Translations under genes and position numbers: made by a program
Assembly: GCA_002293625.1 (NCBI GenBank)
Contig: DBDP01000062.1
Coordinates: 1 to 25,355, forward strand
Direction: 5' to 3'
Length of the DNA stretch: 25,355 nt
From: Clostridiales bacterium UBA929
GTDB lineage: Bacteria; Bacillota; Clostridia; Oscillospirales; UBA929
The notes under the pieces: model-generated
The model's input: the letters and a program-made list of their open reading frames with translations, nothing else
What the model was told of the DNA's origin: nothing
The model's database searches: none
Part shown: positions 1 to 7,419 of the stretch, in pieces
How the letters are laid out: every line of letters begins with the position of its first letter
How positions within the stretch are numbered: the stretch's first letter is position 1

Positions 1-61
1 GAGATTGGAACTGTCAAACTCCTGAGGAGCTGTGTCCGCCGAAGCAGACACGCACCCAATT
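1..61 (-). other. Leader region of a gene lying left of the window, with a UUCG-type hairpin
   Basis: On the minus strand, just downstream of the promoter at 62-89, positions 51-32 form an 8-bp stem closed by a TTCG loop, with one G-U pair. A second short palindrome (CTCCTGAGGAG) lies at 20-30. No start codon with a ribosome binding site is visible before the window ends, so this is probably a 5' leader or the start of a small RNA. I do not recognise a riboswitch class. Confidence 0.35.
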
Positions 62-89
62 ATTATACACACTTTTTAGGGGATGTCAA
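62..89 (-). promoter_or_regulatory. Sigma-A-type promoter reading leftward out of the window
   Basis: On the minus strand TTGACA (89-84) and TATAAT (67-62) are separated by 16 bp. Both boxes match the consensus. The promoter diverges from the EAL gene and would transcribe the leader at 1-55. Confidence 0.6.
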
Positions 90-158
90 TGGGCGAAACT
101 GGTATTTTTAAAAACCCTTATTTTTTTTATTTCGGAGGAGATTTCCACGATGTAAGCA

Positions 159-188
159 TTGACAAAACCGGCTGATATATTGTATACT
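159..188 (+). promoter_or_regulatory. Promoter of the EAL-domain gene
   Basis: TTGACA (159-164) and TATACT (183-188) are separated by 18 bp. Transcription would begin near 195, leaving a leader of about 70 nt before the start at 269. Confidence 0.55.
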
Positions 189-268
189 GCAATTACTGAC
201 GATGACGGTTCTGCGGATATAACGCGGGATAAATGATAGATAACCGCTTAGCGTTGGGGGTGGGTAAT

Positions 269-2536
269 ATGCCGGAACAGATAGGATATAAGCCGATGAA
301 ACGTGCGGATGGCGTGACACGCCCCGAAACGTTTGCTTACATAGACTGGCAGTTCGATCTTCCGAACGGCTTAAAACTAGAGAGGGACGCGCGTGATTCC
401 GAAAAGACGCCCTCTCTGATTGTTGTAGACATTTTATCTTTACGCGAGATAAACGAGATTTGCGGCAGGGGAATGGGGGATAAGCTACTCCAGTCCATCC
501 GTGACTATATCTCCTCGCTCAATATTCCTAACTCCGCCCTTTACCGAATAGGCGGGGGTAAGTTCTGTATCGCCGTTACGGAAGATAACCCCGAAAGCAT
601 ACACGGTTATGCCGCGCAGATCGCGAACCGCTTCACACTTTTGTGGAACCTTAATCTCGAAGGTGTCGCTCTGAACACTTTCTGCGACTTCATTATGTGC
701 GTTATACACGCCCCCTTCGTGCGGGAGAGCGACGACCTTCTCAATATGATAGAGCGGACGTTGAAAATCACACGCGCGGATACCAGCCGGATCATTGTTT
801 ATGACGATGAGATGGACAGGGAGTTTAAGCAGCGCCGGAGCTTTGAAATCAGCATTAAACGCAGCATCGCAAACGACATGGACGGCTTTGATGTATATTA
901 CCAGCCGATCGCCGATCCCGTAACCGGCATTTGGTGTGGTTTGGAGGCGCTCTGCCGCTGGAACAGCCCGGAACTGGGACCGGTACCGCCCAGCGTCTTT
1001 ATTCCCGAAACGGAACGCCTGGACTTAATCGAGACAATCGGTCTATGGGTTCTCGAAACGTCTATCCGCAAGTGCAAAGAATGGGGTCTCGACAAACACA
1101 AGAAGTTTTTCTTAGACGTCAACGTTTCGGCGGCGCAGTTCACCGACGCCATGCTCGCTCCGAAGATTATAAAGCTGCTTAAAGAATACGATTTCCCGGG
1201 TGATAAGCTCTGCCTTGAAATCACCGAGAGTACGCAGTTTACGTTCGACGGTCTGTCCCTGCTGACAATCGAGCGTATCAAAAGCGAAAACGTCAAAGTG
1301 GCGCTGGACGATTTCGGTACGGGCTACTCCGCGTTTAACAAATTGAAGGACATGCCGGTGGATATCGTCAAGGTAGAACGCGCCTTTGTCAACGGGATTG
1401 AGGCCGACAGTTACCTACGGTATCTCTTCCGCGCTATGGCGGAGCTATCGCACGCCTCCGATATGAAGGTGGTCGCAGAAGGGGTGGAAACGCCCGAACA
1501 GATGGCGATACTCTTAAAAAACGGCGCGGATTATTTGCAGGGTTACTTGTTCTCCAAGCCGATTAAGCCAACCGAGATGTCGGAAATGCTCAGTCGCTTC
1601 CACGAATTGGACAAATCGTTCAACATGATCCGCAAAGAAAAAGTGGATCTCGCAAAGCTCTTCCATTCGGAGAGCGAGTACGTCTTCTCGCCCTCGTTGC
1701 ACAGGTTGATGAATCAGTGTATCCACATCCTCCTGCACGACGAGAACATCAGCCGCGCCATACAGCAGACGCTGGATTTAATAGGGCGGCATATGGACGT
1801 AAGCCGCGTGTATCTTTATCAGCATGTAGATCAAAATATTTATACGGATACGCATGAGTGGTACGCGGACGGAACGGAAGCGCCGAAATGCGGCGGAAAG
1901 GTGCCTATCTCCGATCTTTGGATTAAAATGCTGGCTGAAGACGGCATTATCTCCACTTCCGATATTGCGGAGCTTCCGCCGGAGCTGGCAGATGAGTTGC
2001 CGGCACGAAATGCCAAATCGCTCGCGGTTATCCCGCTTTGGGATGAGAATGTGCTGTCGGGCTTCATTGGTTTTAATGATTGTTTACATTACCGCGACTG
2101 GCGCGCGGAAGAGATTTTGATTCTGCACAATTTGTGTACCATTATCGCGAGCGTGATGGGGAGGTTCCGGCTGCAGAACGAAATCGACCGGCGAAAAGAC
2201 GTGTTGAGCAACGTACTTGATCACGCAAACATGATCGTTTATATTTCTGACATTCATGACGGTACAATCTTGTTTGCGAATGAATACACAAAGATGACGC
2301 TGGGCTGCGAAGCGGTGGGGAAACCGTGTTGGGAAGTCATACAGGGACGTAAAGAAAAATGCGATTTCTGTAAAGTTGACGCGCTTATGGAGGATCCTAC
2401 ACGGCATGAATACGTTTGGGAACACAGCAACCCTCATACCGGGGCGCGGTATAAAGTCTATGACAGCTTGATTCCGTGGTTGCACGGCGAGACGGTTCAT
2501 TTGGAATACGCGTTGGAGATTCCGAGTAAAGAATGA
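269..2536 (+). CDS. EAL-domain c-di-GMP phosphodiesterase with degenerate GGDEF, GAF-like and PAS-like regions
   Basis: A 755-aa cytoplasmic signalling protein predicted to hydrolyse c-di-GMP. The N-terminal GGDEF-like domain has GGGKF in place of GG(D/E)EF, so it should not make c-di-GMP. The EAL domain keeps the expected landmarks: LEALCRW, the N in DVNVSA, the E in LEITES, DDFGTGYS, the K in VDIVKVE, AEGVET and LQGYLFSKP. After it comes a region that looks GAF-like (about residues 510-650), then a PAS-like tail containing a CDFC motif. No transmembrane segment or signal peptide is seen. I chose the ATG at 269 because GGGGGTGGG precedes it; an in-frame ATG at 233 has only a weak ribosome binding site. 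It is monocistronic, with its own promoter at 159-188 and a hairpin after the stop. The EAL call is firm; the sensory domains are less certain. Confidence 0.9.
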   Translation: MPEQIGYKPMKRADGVTRPETFAYIDWQFDLPNGLKLERDARDSEKTPSLIVVDILSLREINEICGRGMGDKLLQSIRDYISSLNIPNSALYRIGGGKFCIAVTEDNPESIHGYAAQIANRFTLLWNLNLEGVALNTFCDFIMCVIHAPFVRESDDLLNMIERTLKITRADTSRIIVYDDEMDREFKQRRSFEISIKRSIANDMDGFDVYYQPIADPVTGIWCGLEALCRWNSPELGPVPPSVFIPETERLDLIETIGLWVLETSIRKCKEWGLDKHKKFFLDVNVSAAQFTDAMLAPKIIKLLKEYDFPGDKLCLEITESTQFTFDGLSLLTIERIKSENVKVALDDFGTGYSAFNKLKDMPVDIVKVERAFVNGIEADSYLRYLFRAMAELSHASDMKVVAEGVETPEQMAILLKNGADYLQGYLFSKPIKPTEMSEMLSRFHELDKSFNMIRKEKVDLAKLFHSESEYVFSPSLHRLMNQCIHILLHDENISRAIQQTLDLIGRHMDVSRVYLYQHVDQNIYTDTHEWYADGTEAPKCGGKVPISDLWIKMLAEDGIISTSDIAELPPELADELPARNAKSLAVIPLWDENVLSGFIGFNDCLHYRDWRAEEILILHNLCTIIASVMGRFRLQNEIDRRKDVLSNVLDHANMIVYISDIHDGTILFANEYTKMTLGCEAVGKPCWEVIQGRKEKCDFCKVDALMEDPTRHEYVWEHSNPHTGARYKVYDSLIPWLHGETVHLEYALEIPSKE

Positions 2537-2550
2537 CAATCAAACAACAC

Positions 2551-2584
2551 ACAAACCTTGTTGACATGTTGTCTTCAAGGTTTG
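2551..2584 (+). terminator. Terminator-like hairpin after the EAL gene
   Basis: A 10-bp stem (2551-2560 with 2575-2584) encloses a second small stem, GACA/TGTC. No long T run follows, so it may be a weak terminator or an RNA-stabilising structure in the leader of the next gene. Confidence 0.4.
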
Positions 2585-2612
2585 TTGCGTGATGTTGAAA
2601 GAAAGGTATATT

Positions 2613-3701
2613 ATGGGTAAAAAGGGCGGAAAACGGTTAACTTCAAAAAAAAGAGGAAGCGGGTTCAAAAATTTACTGCTGATCTTAGCCTCTATGCTGG
2701 GTATTTGCATTCTGGTACTCGCCGTGTGGCATTGGATCAGCGTCAAGCCGCCGGAGATTCCGAAAATCGGCACGGAGAAAGACGACGGCGTGGCGTTCCA
2801 TTCGCCGGAGTACCACCCCGACGACTCGTCATTGAGCATTACCGATATCGCGCCGGAGGGCGTGACCGACGCGGATCGGAAAAAAGAGTTTTATACGTTT
2901 TTAATCATCGGAACCGACGGCGGCATCAACACCGATACCATCATGCTGGCGTCCTATGACAACATAAACAAGAAAGCGAACCTTATCAGCATCCCGCGCG
3001 ATACCCTCGTTAACGTTAAGCGCCGCGTAAAAAAAATAAACGCCGCCTATCCTTCCGGCACGTTGAACGGGGGAGGGAAGGAGGGCGGTATCGCACAGTT
3101 GAAGCGTGAAGTGAAAACCTTGGTCGGGTTTATCCCGGATTACTCCGTTTTGATCGATATGAAGGCTTTGATCAAAGTCGTTGACGCGCTGGGCGGCGTG
3201 GAGGTTGACGTGCCGTATAATATGGTATACAACGACCCCACGCAAAGTTTGAGCATCAACATTCAAAAAGGGTTACAAACACTCAGCGGTTCAGACGCGG
3301 TAAAATTCGCACGTTACCGCAGGGGATCGGGCGGTTCCAAAACCATCAGCGACTACGACCGTATCAATAACCAGCAGGCTGTGATTAAAGCGATTCTTAA
3401 AAAAGCAGTTAATCCTGCGAGTTTGCTCAAGATTCCGGAGTTCATCGGCATTTTTTCAGAGAACGTGTATACCGACATCAGCGCGGGCAACCTGCTTTGG
3501 TTTGCAGAGCGGCTTGCCGGTTTGCAGGGGACGGACGCGCTCACAACATACACGATACCGATGGCCGGATCCAGCGGTTCACCAAACTGGTATGAGTATG
3601 TGGATGCCGTAAAAACGGCGGATTTGGTGAACGATACAATTAACCCATATAACGTACCGATCACTGTTGAGAATTTAGACGTTATCAACGCGGTACCGTG
3701 A
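2613..3701 (+). CDS. LytR-CpsA-Psr (LCP) family cell-wall glycopolymer ligase
   Basis: A 362-aa membrane-anchored protein. LCP enzymes transfer undecaprenyl-linked glycopolymers such as teichoic acids or capsule onto peptidoglycan outside the cell. A Lys/Arg-rich cytoplasmic tail is followed by one transmembrane helix at about residues 20-40 and then the LCP domain. Visible landmarks are FLIIGTDG, NTDTIMLASYD, LISIPRDT, KINAAYPSG, a DALGGVEVDVPY stretch, and KFARYRRG followed by DYDRINNQQ. These supply the conserved Arg and Asp residues of the family. I chose the ATG at 2613 because GAAAGG precedes it by about 7 nt; in-frame GTG and ATG codons at 2589 and 2592 lack such a site. It has no obvious promoter of its own and could be read from upstream. 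Which polymer it ligates cannot be told. Confidence 0.9.
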   Translation: MGKKGGKRLTSKKRGSGFKNLLLILASMLGICILVLAVWHWISVKPPEIPKIGTEKDDGVAFHSPEYHPDDSSLSITDIAPEGVTDADRKKEFYTFLIIGTDGGINTDTIMLASYDNINKKANLISIPRDTLVNVKRRVKKINAAYPSGTLNGGGKEGGIAQLKREVKTLVGFIPDYSVLIDMKALIKVVDALGGVEVDVPYNMVYNDPTQSLSINIQKGLQTLSGSDAVKFARYRRGSGGSKTISDYDRINNQQAVIKAILKKAVNPASLLKIPEFIGIFSENVYTDISAGNLLWFAERLAGLQGTDALTTYTIPMAGSSGSPNWYEYVDAVKTADLVNDTINPYNVPITVENLDVINAVP

Positions 3702-3711
3702 CGTAAAATGT

Positions 3712-3740
3712 TTGCATATTCCGGCGGGACATGATATACT
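3712..3740 (+). promoter_or_regulatory. Promoter of the Asp23-family gene
   Basis: TTGCAT (3712-3717) and TATACT (3735-3740) are separated by exactly 17 bp, about 35 bp ahead of the start codon. Confidence 0.55.
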
Positions 3741-3775
3741 CAAGTACAATATAATCAGGAAAGAGGGACGCGTGA

Positions 3776-4147
3776 ATGTCAGACCATAAAGAAAGCGTAA
3801 TCCGTGAGGAGCAGGGAACCATTCGCATTTCGGAGGATGTTGTGGCTGCGATTATCGCACAGGCGACCTCTGAAATAGACGGAGTCAGTCTGATGACAGC
3901 CTCGGGTTCGAGTGTAGGGGACTTAATCGGGAAAAAACCGTCCTCCAAGGGCGTGAGAATCTTGATTGACGAAAGCCGTGTTCAAGCGGATATTTATGTT
4001 CTGGCGACATATGGGAAGTCTATTCCTATGCTTGCGCAGAAGATTCAGGAGCGTGTGGCTTCCTCCTTGCAAAGCATGACCGGTCTTCAGGCAAGCGACA
4101 TCAATGTGCACGTCGGCGGCATACAATTCGAGAAAGAGAAGAAATAA
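3776..4147 (+). CDS. Asp23/Gls24 family envelope stress response protein
   Basis: A 123-aa cytoplasmic protein of the Asp23/Gls24 (DUF322) family, the usual length for the group. The hallmarks are GTIRISEDVVAAI at the N-terminus, a central YVLATYGKSIPMLAQKIQ stretch and a C-terminal VNVHVGGI-like strand (INVHVGGIQF). Staphylococcal relatives attach to the membrane through partner proteins and respond to envelope stress; no partner gene is adjacent here. GAAAGAGGG precedes the ATG. The gene has its own promoter and ends at a strong intrinsic terminator. Confidence 0.9.
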   Translation: MSDHKESVIREEQGTIRISEDVVAAIIAQATSEIDGVSLMTASGSSVGDLIGKKPSSKGVRILIDESRVQADIYVLATYGKSIPMLAQKIQERVASSLQSMTGLQASDINVHVGGIQFEKEKK

Positions 4148-4196
4148 GCATATGTTGCGGTCGGTTGAGGACGGTCGATCCAACTTTTCTCGGTAT

Positions 4197-4224
4197 GGAC
4201 GGGTTCGATTACCCGTCCTTTTTT
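4197..4224 (+). terminator. Intrinsic terminator of the Asp23 gene
   Basis: GGACGGGT (4197-4204) pairs perfectly with ACCCGTCC (4211-4218), and six T residues follow. It overlaps the 3' end of the convergent xer gene. Confidence 0.85.
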
Positions 4225-5219
4225 ACGCGTGACAGCGGGTTCGCCCGCGCCGCGAGACGCAACTCGGCGTTGTCCACATGCGTATAAATCTGCGTTGTAT
4301 TGAGATGCTCATGACCCAGCACCTCTTGGAGCGTCCGCACGTCAACGCCGTTTTGCAGCATTAGAGTCGCGGCTGTGTGTCGCAGTTTATGGGAGGAGAA
4401 CCGTTCTGGGTCCAAACCTGCTTGTAGCAGATGCTTTTTGACGAGCGCGTGTATGGTGTTCGGATGCATCCGCTCGTGCTTTCCGGTTTTGCTCCGTCCC
4501 GACAAAAACAATGCTTTTTCGCCGGTATCCCGCGGGCGTACCGCGAGCCACTCGTCTAGCGCAGCGCGGCAGGCTTCGTTTTGGTAGAGGATCCGTTCTT
4601 TATTGCCTTTTCCCAACACGCGGATGGTTTCTCCCTCCACGTCCGCCACATTCAACCCCGCCAGTTCAGATCTGCGCAGCCCGCAGTTTAAAAACAATGT
4701 TAGAATTGCGTAATCCCGCTCCGTATTGCGTCCCTTCACGTTTTGTAAAAGCGCGAGGCTTTCCTGCATTGAGAGGTAGCGGGGGAGTGACTTCTTTTGA
4801 CGGGGGGATTCCAGCTCTTTCATAGGGTTTTCTTCTATCACGCGGCTTTTCGCGAGATATTTGAAGAAGGAGCGTATGGAAGCGATTTTGCGCGCACGCG
4901 CGGCAGCGCTCAAACCGTATGTTGTTTCGGGGCTGTTTTGGCGCTTCGGGCGTTCGCGCCCCAGATAGCGCATGAAATCGTAGACTTCGTTGAGTGTTAC
5001 GGTGCGGAGAAACGCGGCATCGACCGAGATTATAGGAATATCCTCCATAGCAAGCGTGGGGGAGACTTCACCGCGCGCTTGCCGCAAAAAACGAAAAAAC
5101 ATTCTTAGGTCTAAAAAGTATTCGTCGACAGTTTTGCCGGAGTGTCCGGCAATCGATTCGTGGTATGTCAAGAACTCTTTTAGCAATGGCGGCGCTAATA
5201 ACATGTCTTCACGTTTCAT
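4209..5219 (-). CDS. Xer-type tyrosine recombinase (XerC/XerD-like)
   Basis: A 336-aa site-specific recombinase. The N-terminal SAM-like core-binding domain covers residues 10-125 and the catalytic domain about 145-325. The active-site set is complete: Arg182 (CGLRRSEL), Lys204 (GKGNKER), His277 and Arg280 (SSHKLRH), His303 (EVLGHEH) and the nucleophile Tyr312 (TQIYTHVD). Such proteins resolve chromosome dimers at dif, and several phages, including inoviruses, borrow them. CAGGAG stands 9 nt before the ATG. Upstream lie a perfect AT-rich palindrome (5307-5332) and then the inovirus-like element, so the palindrome may be this enzyme's target. I read the gene as host-encoded because it shares a terminator with the host Asp23 gene and lies outside the repeat boundary. 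It could instead be an integrase brought in by the element. Confidence 0.88.
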   Translation of the reverse strand: MKREDMLLAPPLLKEFLTYHESIAGHSGKTVDEYFLDLRMFFRFLRQARGEVSPTLAMEDIPIISVDAAFLRTVTLNEVYDFMRYLGRERPKRQNSPETTYGLSAAARARKIASIRSFFKYLAKSRVIEENPMKELESPRQKKSLPRYLSMQESLALLQNVKGRNTERDYAILTLFLNCGLRRSELAGLNVADVEGETIRVLGKGNKERILYQNEACRAALDEWLAVRPRDTGEKALFLSGRSKTGKHERMHPNTIHALVKKHLLQAGLDPERFSSHKLRHTAATLMLQNGVDVRTLQEVLGHEHLNTTQIYTHVDNAELRLAARANPLSRVKKDG

Positions 5220-5294
5220 AATCGTTAGCTCCTGTAGAGAGTGACCATAAACGCGGTCTATATTTCTTTTTTTTTCTTTTAACGAATGTTTCTC

Positions 5295-5333
5295 AAGATG
5301 ATATTATTGAACAAAATTTTTATTTTGTTCAAT
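5295..5333. repeat. Left boundary palindrome of the inovirus-like element (dif-like candidate)
   Basis: Positions 5307-5317 and 5322-5332 form a perfect 11-bp inverted repeat around TTTT. The 24 bases at 5295-5318 recur in exact inverted orientation at 8897-8920. The 12 bases ATTTTGTTCAAT at 5322-5333 recur in direct orientation at 8898-8909. Joining 5295-5333 to 8910-8920 gives a 50-bp perfect palindrome with 23-bp arms and a 4-bp centre, presumably the unoccupied site. Upstream, 5238-5290 weakly resembles the 3' end of queA in + orientation. Confidence 0.65.
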
Positions 5334-5496
5334 TGGCTAGTCGCCGCCCTCGCTCCGCTCCGAACTGCCCGTCCTGCGCTCCGCCGGGCGTCTCCCGTGG
5401 GCTTCACACCGCCGCGAATTGCAACAAAATAAAGGTTCTTGTACAATCCGCTCCAAAAAGAAAACAATAGCCCGCGTAAGATCTCAAACTCCAATT
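5334..5496 (-). ncRNA. Possible untranslated transcript or outward leader from the element's left end
   Basis: A consensus promoter at 5502-5530 reads leftward into this stretch. It has no convincing coding sequence: the only long open frame begins inside the promoter itself. The GC-rich part at 5340-5420 has repeated GCTCCG-like words, and the transcript would run into the AT-rich palindrome at 5307-5332. It may be a small RNA of about 190 nt, or simply the leader of a transcript reaching the xer gene. Confidence 0.35.
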
Positions 5497-5501
5497 GTCT
5501 C

Positions 5502-5530
5502 ATTATACCGCCGGCTGCATGGTTTGTCAA
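5502..5530 (-). promoter_or_regulatory. Perfect-consensus promoter at the end of rep, reading toward xer
   Basis: On the minus strand TTGACA (5530-5525) and TATAAT (5507-5502) are separated by 17 bp, an exact sigma-A consensus. It overlaps the stop codon of rep and points out of the element toward the xer gene starting at 5219. Confidence 0.65.
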
Positions 5531-6519
5531 ACGCTGAGAAGCGCGTGATTATGCAGCATGCTCAAATGCCGCCGCCGTATTTTTTGCTTGCCGCGCTCCT
5601 TGACACGTTGCCAAAAATCGTCACCGAAGGTTTCGCTCAGAACATAGACGCAAGCTGATAAAGTACGGTCTACATATTCCGCCAGGCGTTCCACCGTCAT
5701 GGCGGGTTTTTCTTTCAACATGAGCTTTATTTTCTTCACGTTCTCCAAAAAGTCAACCCACCACTCAGACAGCGAACAACGGCTTATATTGACGTCGTCT
5801 CGCTCGATAAACGTGATCTGATCCGCGAGGATTCCTGCCATCGTTTCGCCGAGGGACTGCCCGCCTCCAACCAACGCTTCCAAAACGGCGCGCGCGTGAT
5901 CACGGCGGAACACCATTTCCAAGCGGTTCCATACGCTTTCATAATCGCCCTGTTCCTTTGCCTTATCGTAAATCCTCGTCCGCTTGTCCGATTTCTCGGA
6001 GCCTATGTACACGGTATCGCCCTCGTCCCTGTCTTTGCCGTCTATACTGATGATCGCGCGGCAGCGCATCTTTGCCCGTGTACGAAGCCGCCCGTCCCGG
6101 ATGATCTCAATGATCCGCTTTGGGGCCAAACAACCCTCGTAATCATCAAATGCGAGGTCTAACCGAGTCGGGTTGATTTCCCCCTCCGTCACGCCGTCAT
6201 AGATACGCCCCAACAATTCCGCCATCGGATGAAACTGCGTATATGTCCGGCAGCCGGTGCCGGACATGGAAACGTTCGCGCCCATGTTGAGGCTGTTGCC
6301 GTCGTAATATATCTCAATGCCGTTAAAAGCAACGCCTTTACGGTATCCGTAACGCCCGCCGTATTCCATCGGTTCAAACTGTTCCGGCTCCAAGCACAGA
6401 ATCCCCTCGATGATATACCGTACATCGTCGTATGTAGAGCTGTGCCGCTCCCCCCTGTCCTCATACGGCTCACAACGTAAAGTAAAGTAATTGTAATCCA
6501 CCGATCCCGAAGCCTTCAT
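5527..6519 (-). CDS. Rolling-circle replication initiator (Rep_trans/RepC-like)
   Basis: A 330-aa replication initiation protein predicted to nick the element's double-strand origin and start rolling-circle synthesis. NPTRLDLAFDDYEG (residues 117-129) supplies the acidic metal-binding motif. YIGSEKSDKRTRIYDK (171-186) holds the family's tyrosine: Tyr184 aligns with the nucleophilic Tyr191 of pT181 RepC. WNRLEMVFRRDHA follows, another family landmark. Relatives serve RCR plasmids, Tn916-like elements and Gram-positive inoviruses. Together with coat-like and ssDNA-binding genes the phage reading is preferred. GGGGAGG precedes the ATG at 6519 by about 9 nt. It is the last gene of the leftward operon, and a strong promoter overlaps its stop codon. 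Confidence 0.85.
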   Translation of the reverse strand: MKASGSVDYNYFTLRCEPYEDRGERHSSTYDDVRYIIEGILCLEPEQFEPMEYGGRYGYRKGVAFNGIEIYYDGNSLNMGANVSMSGTGCRTYTQFHPMAELLGRIYDGVTEGEINPTRLDLAFDDYEGCLAPKRIIEIIRDGRLRTRAKMRCRAIISIDGKDRDEGDTVYIGSEKSDKRTRIYDKAKEQGDYESVWNRLEMVFRRDHARAVLEALVGGGQSLGETMAGILADQITFIERDDVNISRCSLSEWWVDFLENVKKIKLMLKEKPAMTVERLAEYVDRTLSACVYVLSETFGDDFWQRVKERGKQKIRRRHLSMLHNHALLSV

Positions 6520-6534
6520 AATGCTTGTCCTCCC

Positions 6535-6673
6535 CTATTGTAATTTCCACCCCCCTGATTAGCCGCCGGGGGTTGTGTGCGCGTCGCCGCGCTTTCCAAT
6601 GCGGGCATTCCCAACGCGGGGTTACGGCAGGCCCCTCCCGCTTACGCGGGAGCCTTCCCGCCGCAATCCCGCG
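6535..6673. other. Non-coding spacer with stable hairpins, possible replication or packaging signal
   Basis: No gene is seen here. Positions 6635-6641 and 6646-6652 form a perfect 7-bp GC stem with a TTAC loop, and CCCCC/GGGGG runs near 6550-6575 can also pair. In a ssDNA phage such structures can serve as the complementary-strand origin, but this is inference. Confidence 0.35.
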
Positions 6674-6964
6674 TTATCCTGCCTGCCCGATGTCCCCATC
6701 GTTCCGTTCCGGTTCCATCACTTGATTCGCCTCCGGTTGCTCACCGTCCGAGGTCTGCTCATCCGTGAAGTCCCGAACCGTCTTTTTTGCCTGTTCCGTG
6801 ACATCGTATATCTTGTAGGTATCGTACATCTTGGCAAACCGCGGTTTATACAGAAACAGCCGCCGGATCAGGTTCTTCCTGTCCGGCATGGCTTTCCACT
6901 GCGACACGCTCATAAAGACGTTGATCGGCAGTATCGCGATGATCAGCAGGATCAAGCCGGACAC
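6674..6964 (-). pseudogene. Fragment, possibly the C-terminal end of a Zot/pI-like morphogenesis ATPase
   Basis: The open frame encodes 96 residues from a GTG that directly follows an in-frame TAG and has no ribosome binding site, so the 5' part seems lost. It begins with a hydrophobic stretch (LILLIIAILPI). Next come VFMSVSQWKAMPDRKNLIRR and RFAKMYDTYKIYDV, then an acidic, low-complexity tail. The Q-containing strand followed by a YDTYKI-type motif recalls the end of the ATPase region of Zot-like proteins, and the position between coat gene and rep would suit a Zot. No Walker A is present. It could equally be an unrelated small membrane protein. Confidence 0.4.
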
Positions 6965-7014
6965 CTATGGCGCCGACACCTCGCGCCTTATGGTTTGTTG
7001 CTTCCGTCCGCTCC

Positions 7015-7079
7015 GTCAAGGGACTTTCGCGGCATAAAACCCAGTGTACGCACTGGATTTATTCCACGGTTCCCTTGAC
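7015..7079. other. Nested inverted repeats: candidate origin or packaging hairpin
   Basis: An outer 9-bp stem (GTCAAGGGA at 7015-7023 with TCCCTTGAC at 7071-7079) encloses an inner hairpin CCAGTG-TACG-CACTGG (7041-7056), which extends by three more A-T pairs after one mismatch. It lies in the non-coding gap between the coat gene's terminator and the Zot-like fragment, where filamentous phages may carry origin or packaging signals. Confidence 0.45.
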
Positions 7080-7100
7080 AGGCTACGCAGTTCAAAATTT

Positions 7101-7122
7101 GGGGGAAGCCGAAGCCTCCCCC
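7101..7122 (-). terminator. Strong terminator after the coat gene
   Basis: On the minus strand GGGGGAGGC (7122-7114) and GCTTCCCCC (7109-7101) form a 9-bp stem around TTCG with one G-U pair, followed by AAATTTTG. Filamentous phages typically place a strong terminator after the major coat gene, which favours high coat expression. Confidence 0.65.
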
Positions 7123-7129
7123 TGCCTTC

Positions 7130-7378
7130 TCACTTCGCAACACTGCGAAGCAGCGCGATGCCTTTACGAATACCGAAAAAGACCGCGAAGATGCCGAGCG
7201 CTACGGGGAGGGCAACGAGCAGGATGTTTAAGGTATCGCTTTTCATCGTGTTCAGCCCCTCCGTCATGACGGTCGTGACGTCGCTTTCCACTTCCGCGCA
7301 GAATGCCGGAACCGCGAGAGCAACAACCAGCAACGCCGCCATGAATACACCGGCAATACGCCTAACATGCTTCTTCAC
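7130..7378 (-). CDS. Major coat (pVIII-like) preprotein of the inovirus-like element
   Basis: An 82-aa preprotein. Residues 1-28 are a signal peptide: KKHVRR, a hydrophobic core (VFMAALLVVALAV) and an AFCA-type cleavage site. The mature chain of about 55 aa has an acidic, amphipathic N-terminus (AEVESDVTTVMTEG), one membrane helix (LLVALPVALGIFAVFFGI) and a basic end (RKGIALLRSVAK). This is the architecture of filamentous-phage major coat proteins: acidic surface, hydrophobic core, basic DNA-facing end. I chose the GTG at 7378 because AAGGAGG stands 8 nt ahead; the frame stays open further upstream but without a site. It sits last before a strong terminator. The assignment rests on architecture and context, not on detectable identity. 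Confidence 0.75.
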   Translation of the reverse strand: MKKHVRRIAGVFMAALLVVALAVPAFCAEVESDVTTVMTEGLNTMKSDTLNILLVALPVALGIFAVFFGIRKGIALLRSVAK

Positions 7379-7419
7379 CTTGATTTCCTCCTTCCCTGCC
7401 GTAATCTTTATGTACACGC

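Noticed and set aside
4209..5219. Xer gene as the integrase of the 13-kb prophage
   Set aside because: The prophage has its own large serine recombinase beside attR, and the xer gene lies outside both elements' boundaries.
5279..5530. 83-codon open frame on the minus strand at the left end of the inovirus-like element
   Set aside because: Its start lies inside a consensus promoter, it has no ribosome binding site, and its composition follows the GC-rich spacer and AT palindrome. It is better read as non-coding.
6567..7080. Open frames of 60-167 codons on the + strand across 6525-7080
   Set aside because: They lack ribosome binding sites, have shadow-like Arg/Pro-rich composition, and cover hairpin-rich spacer and the antisense of the Zot-like fragment.
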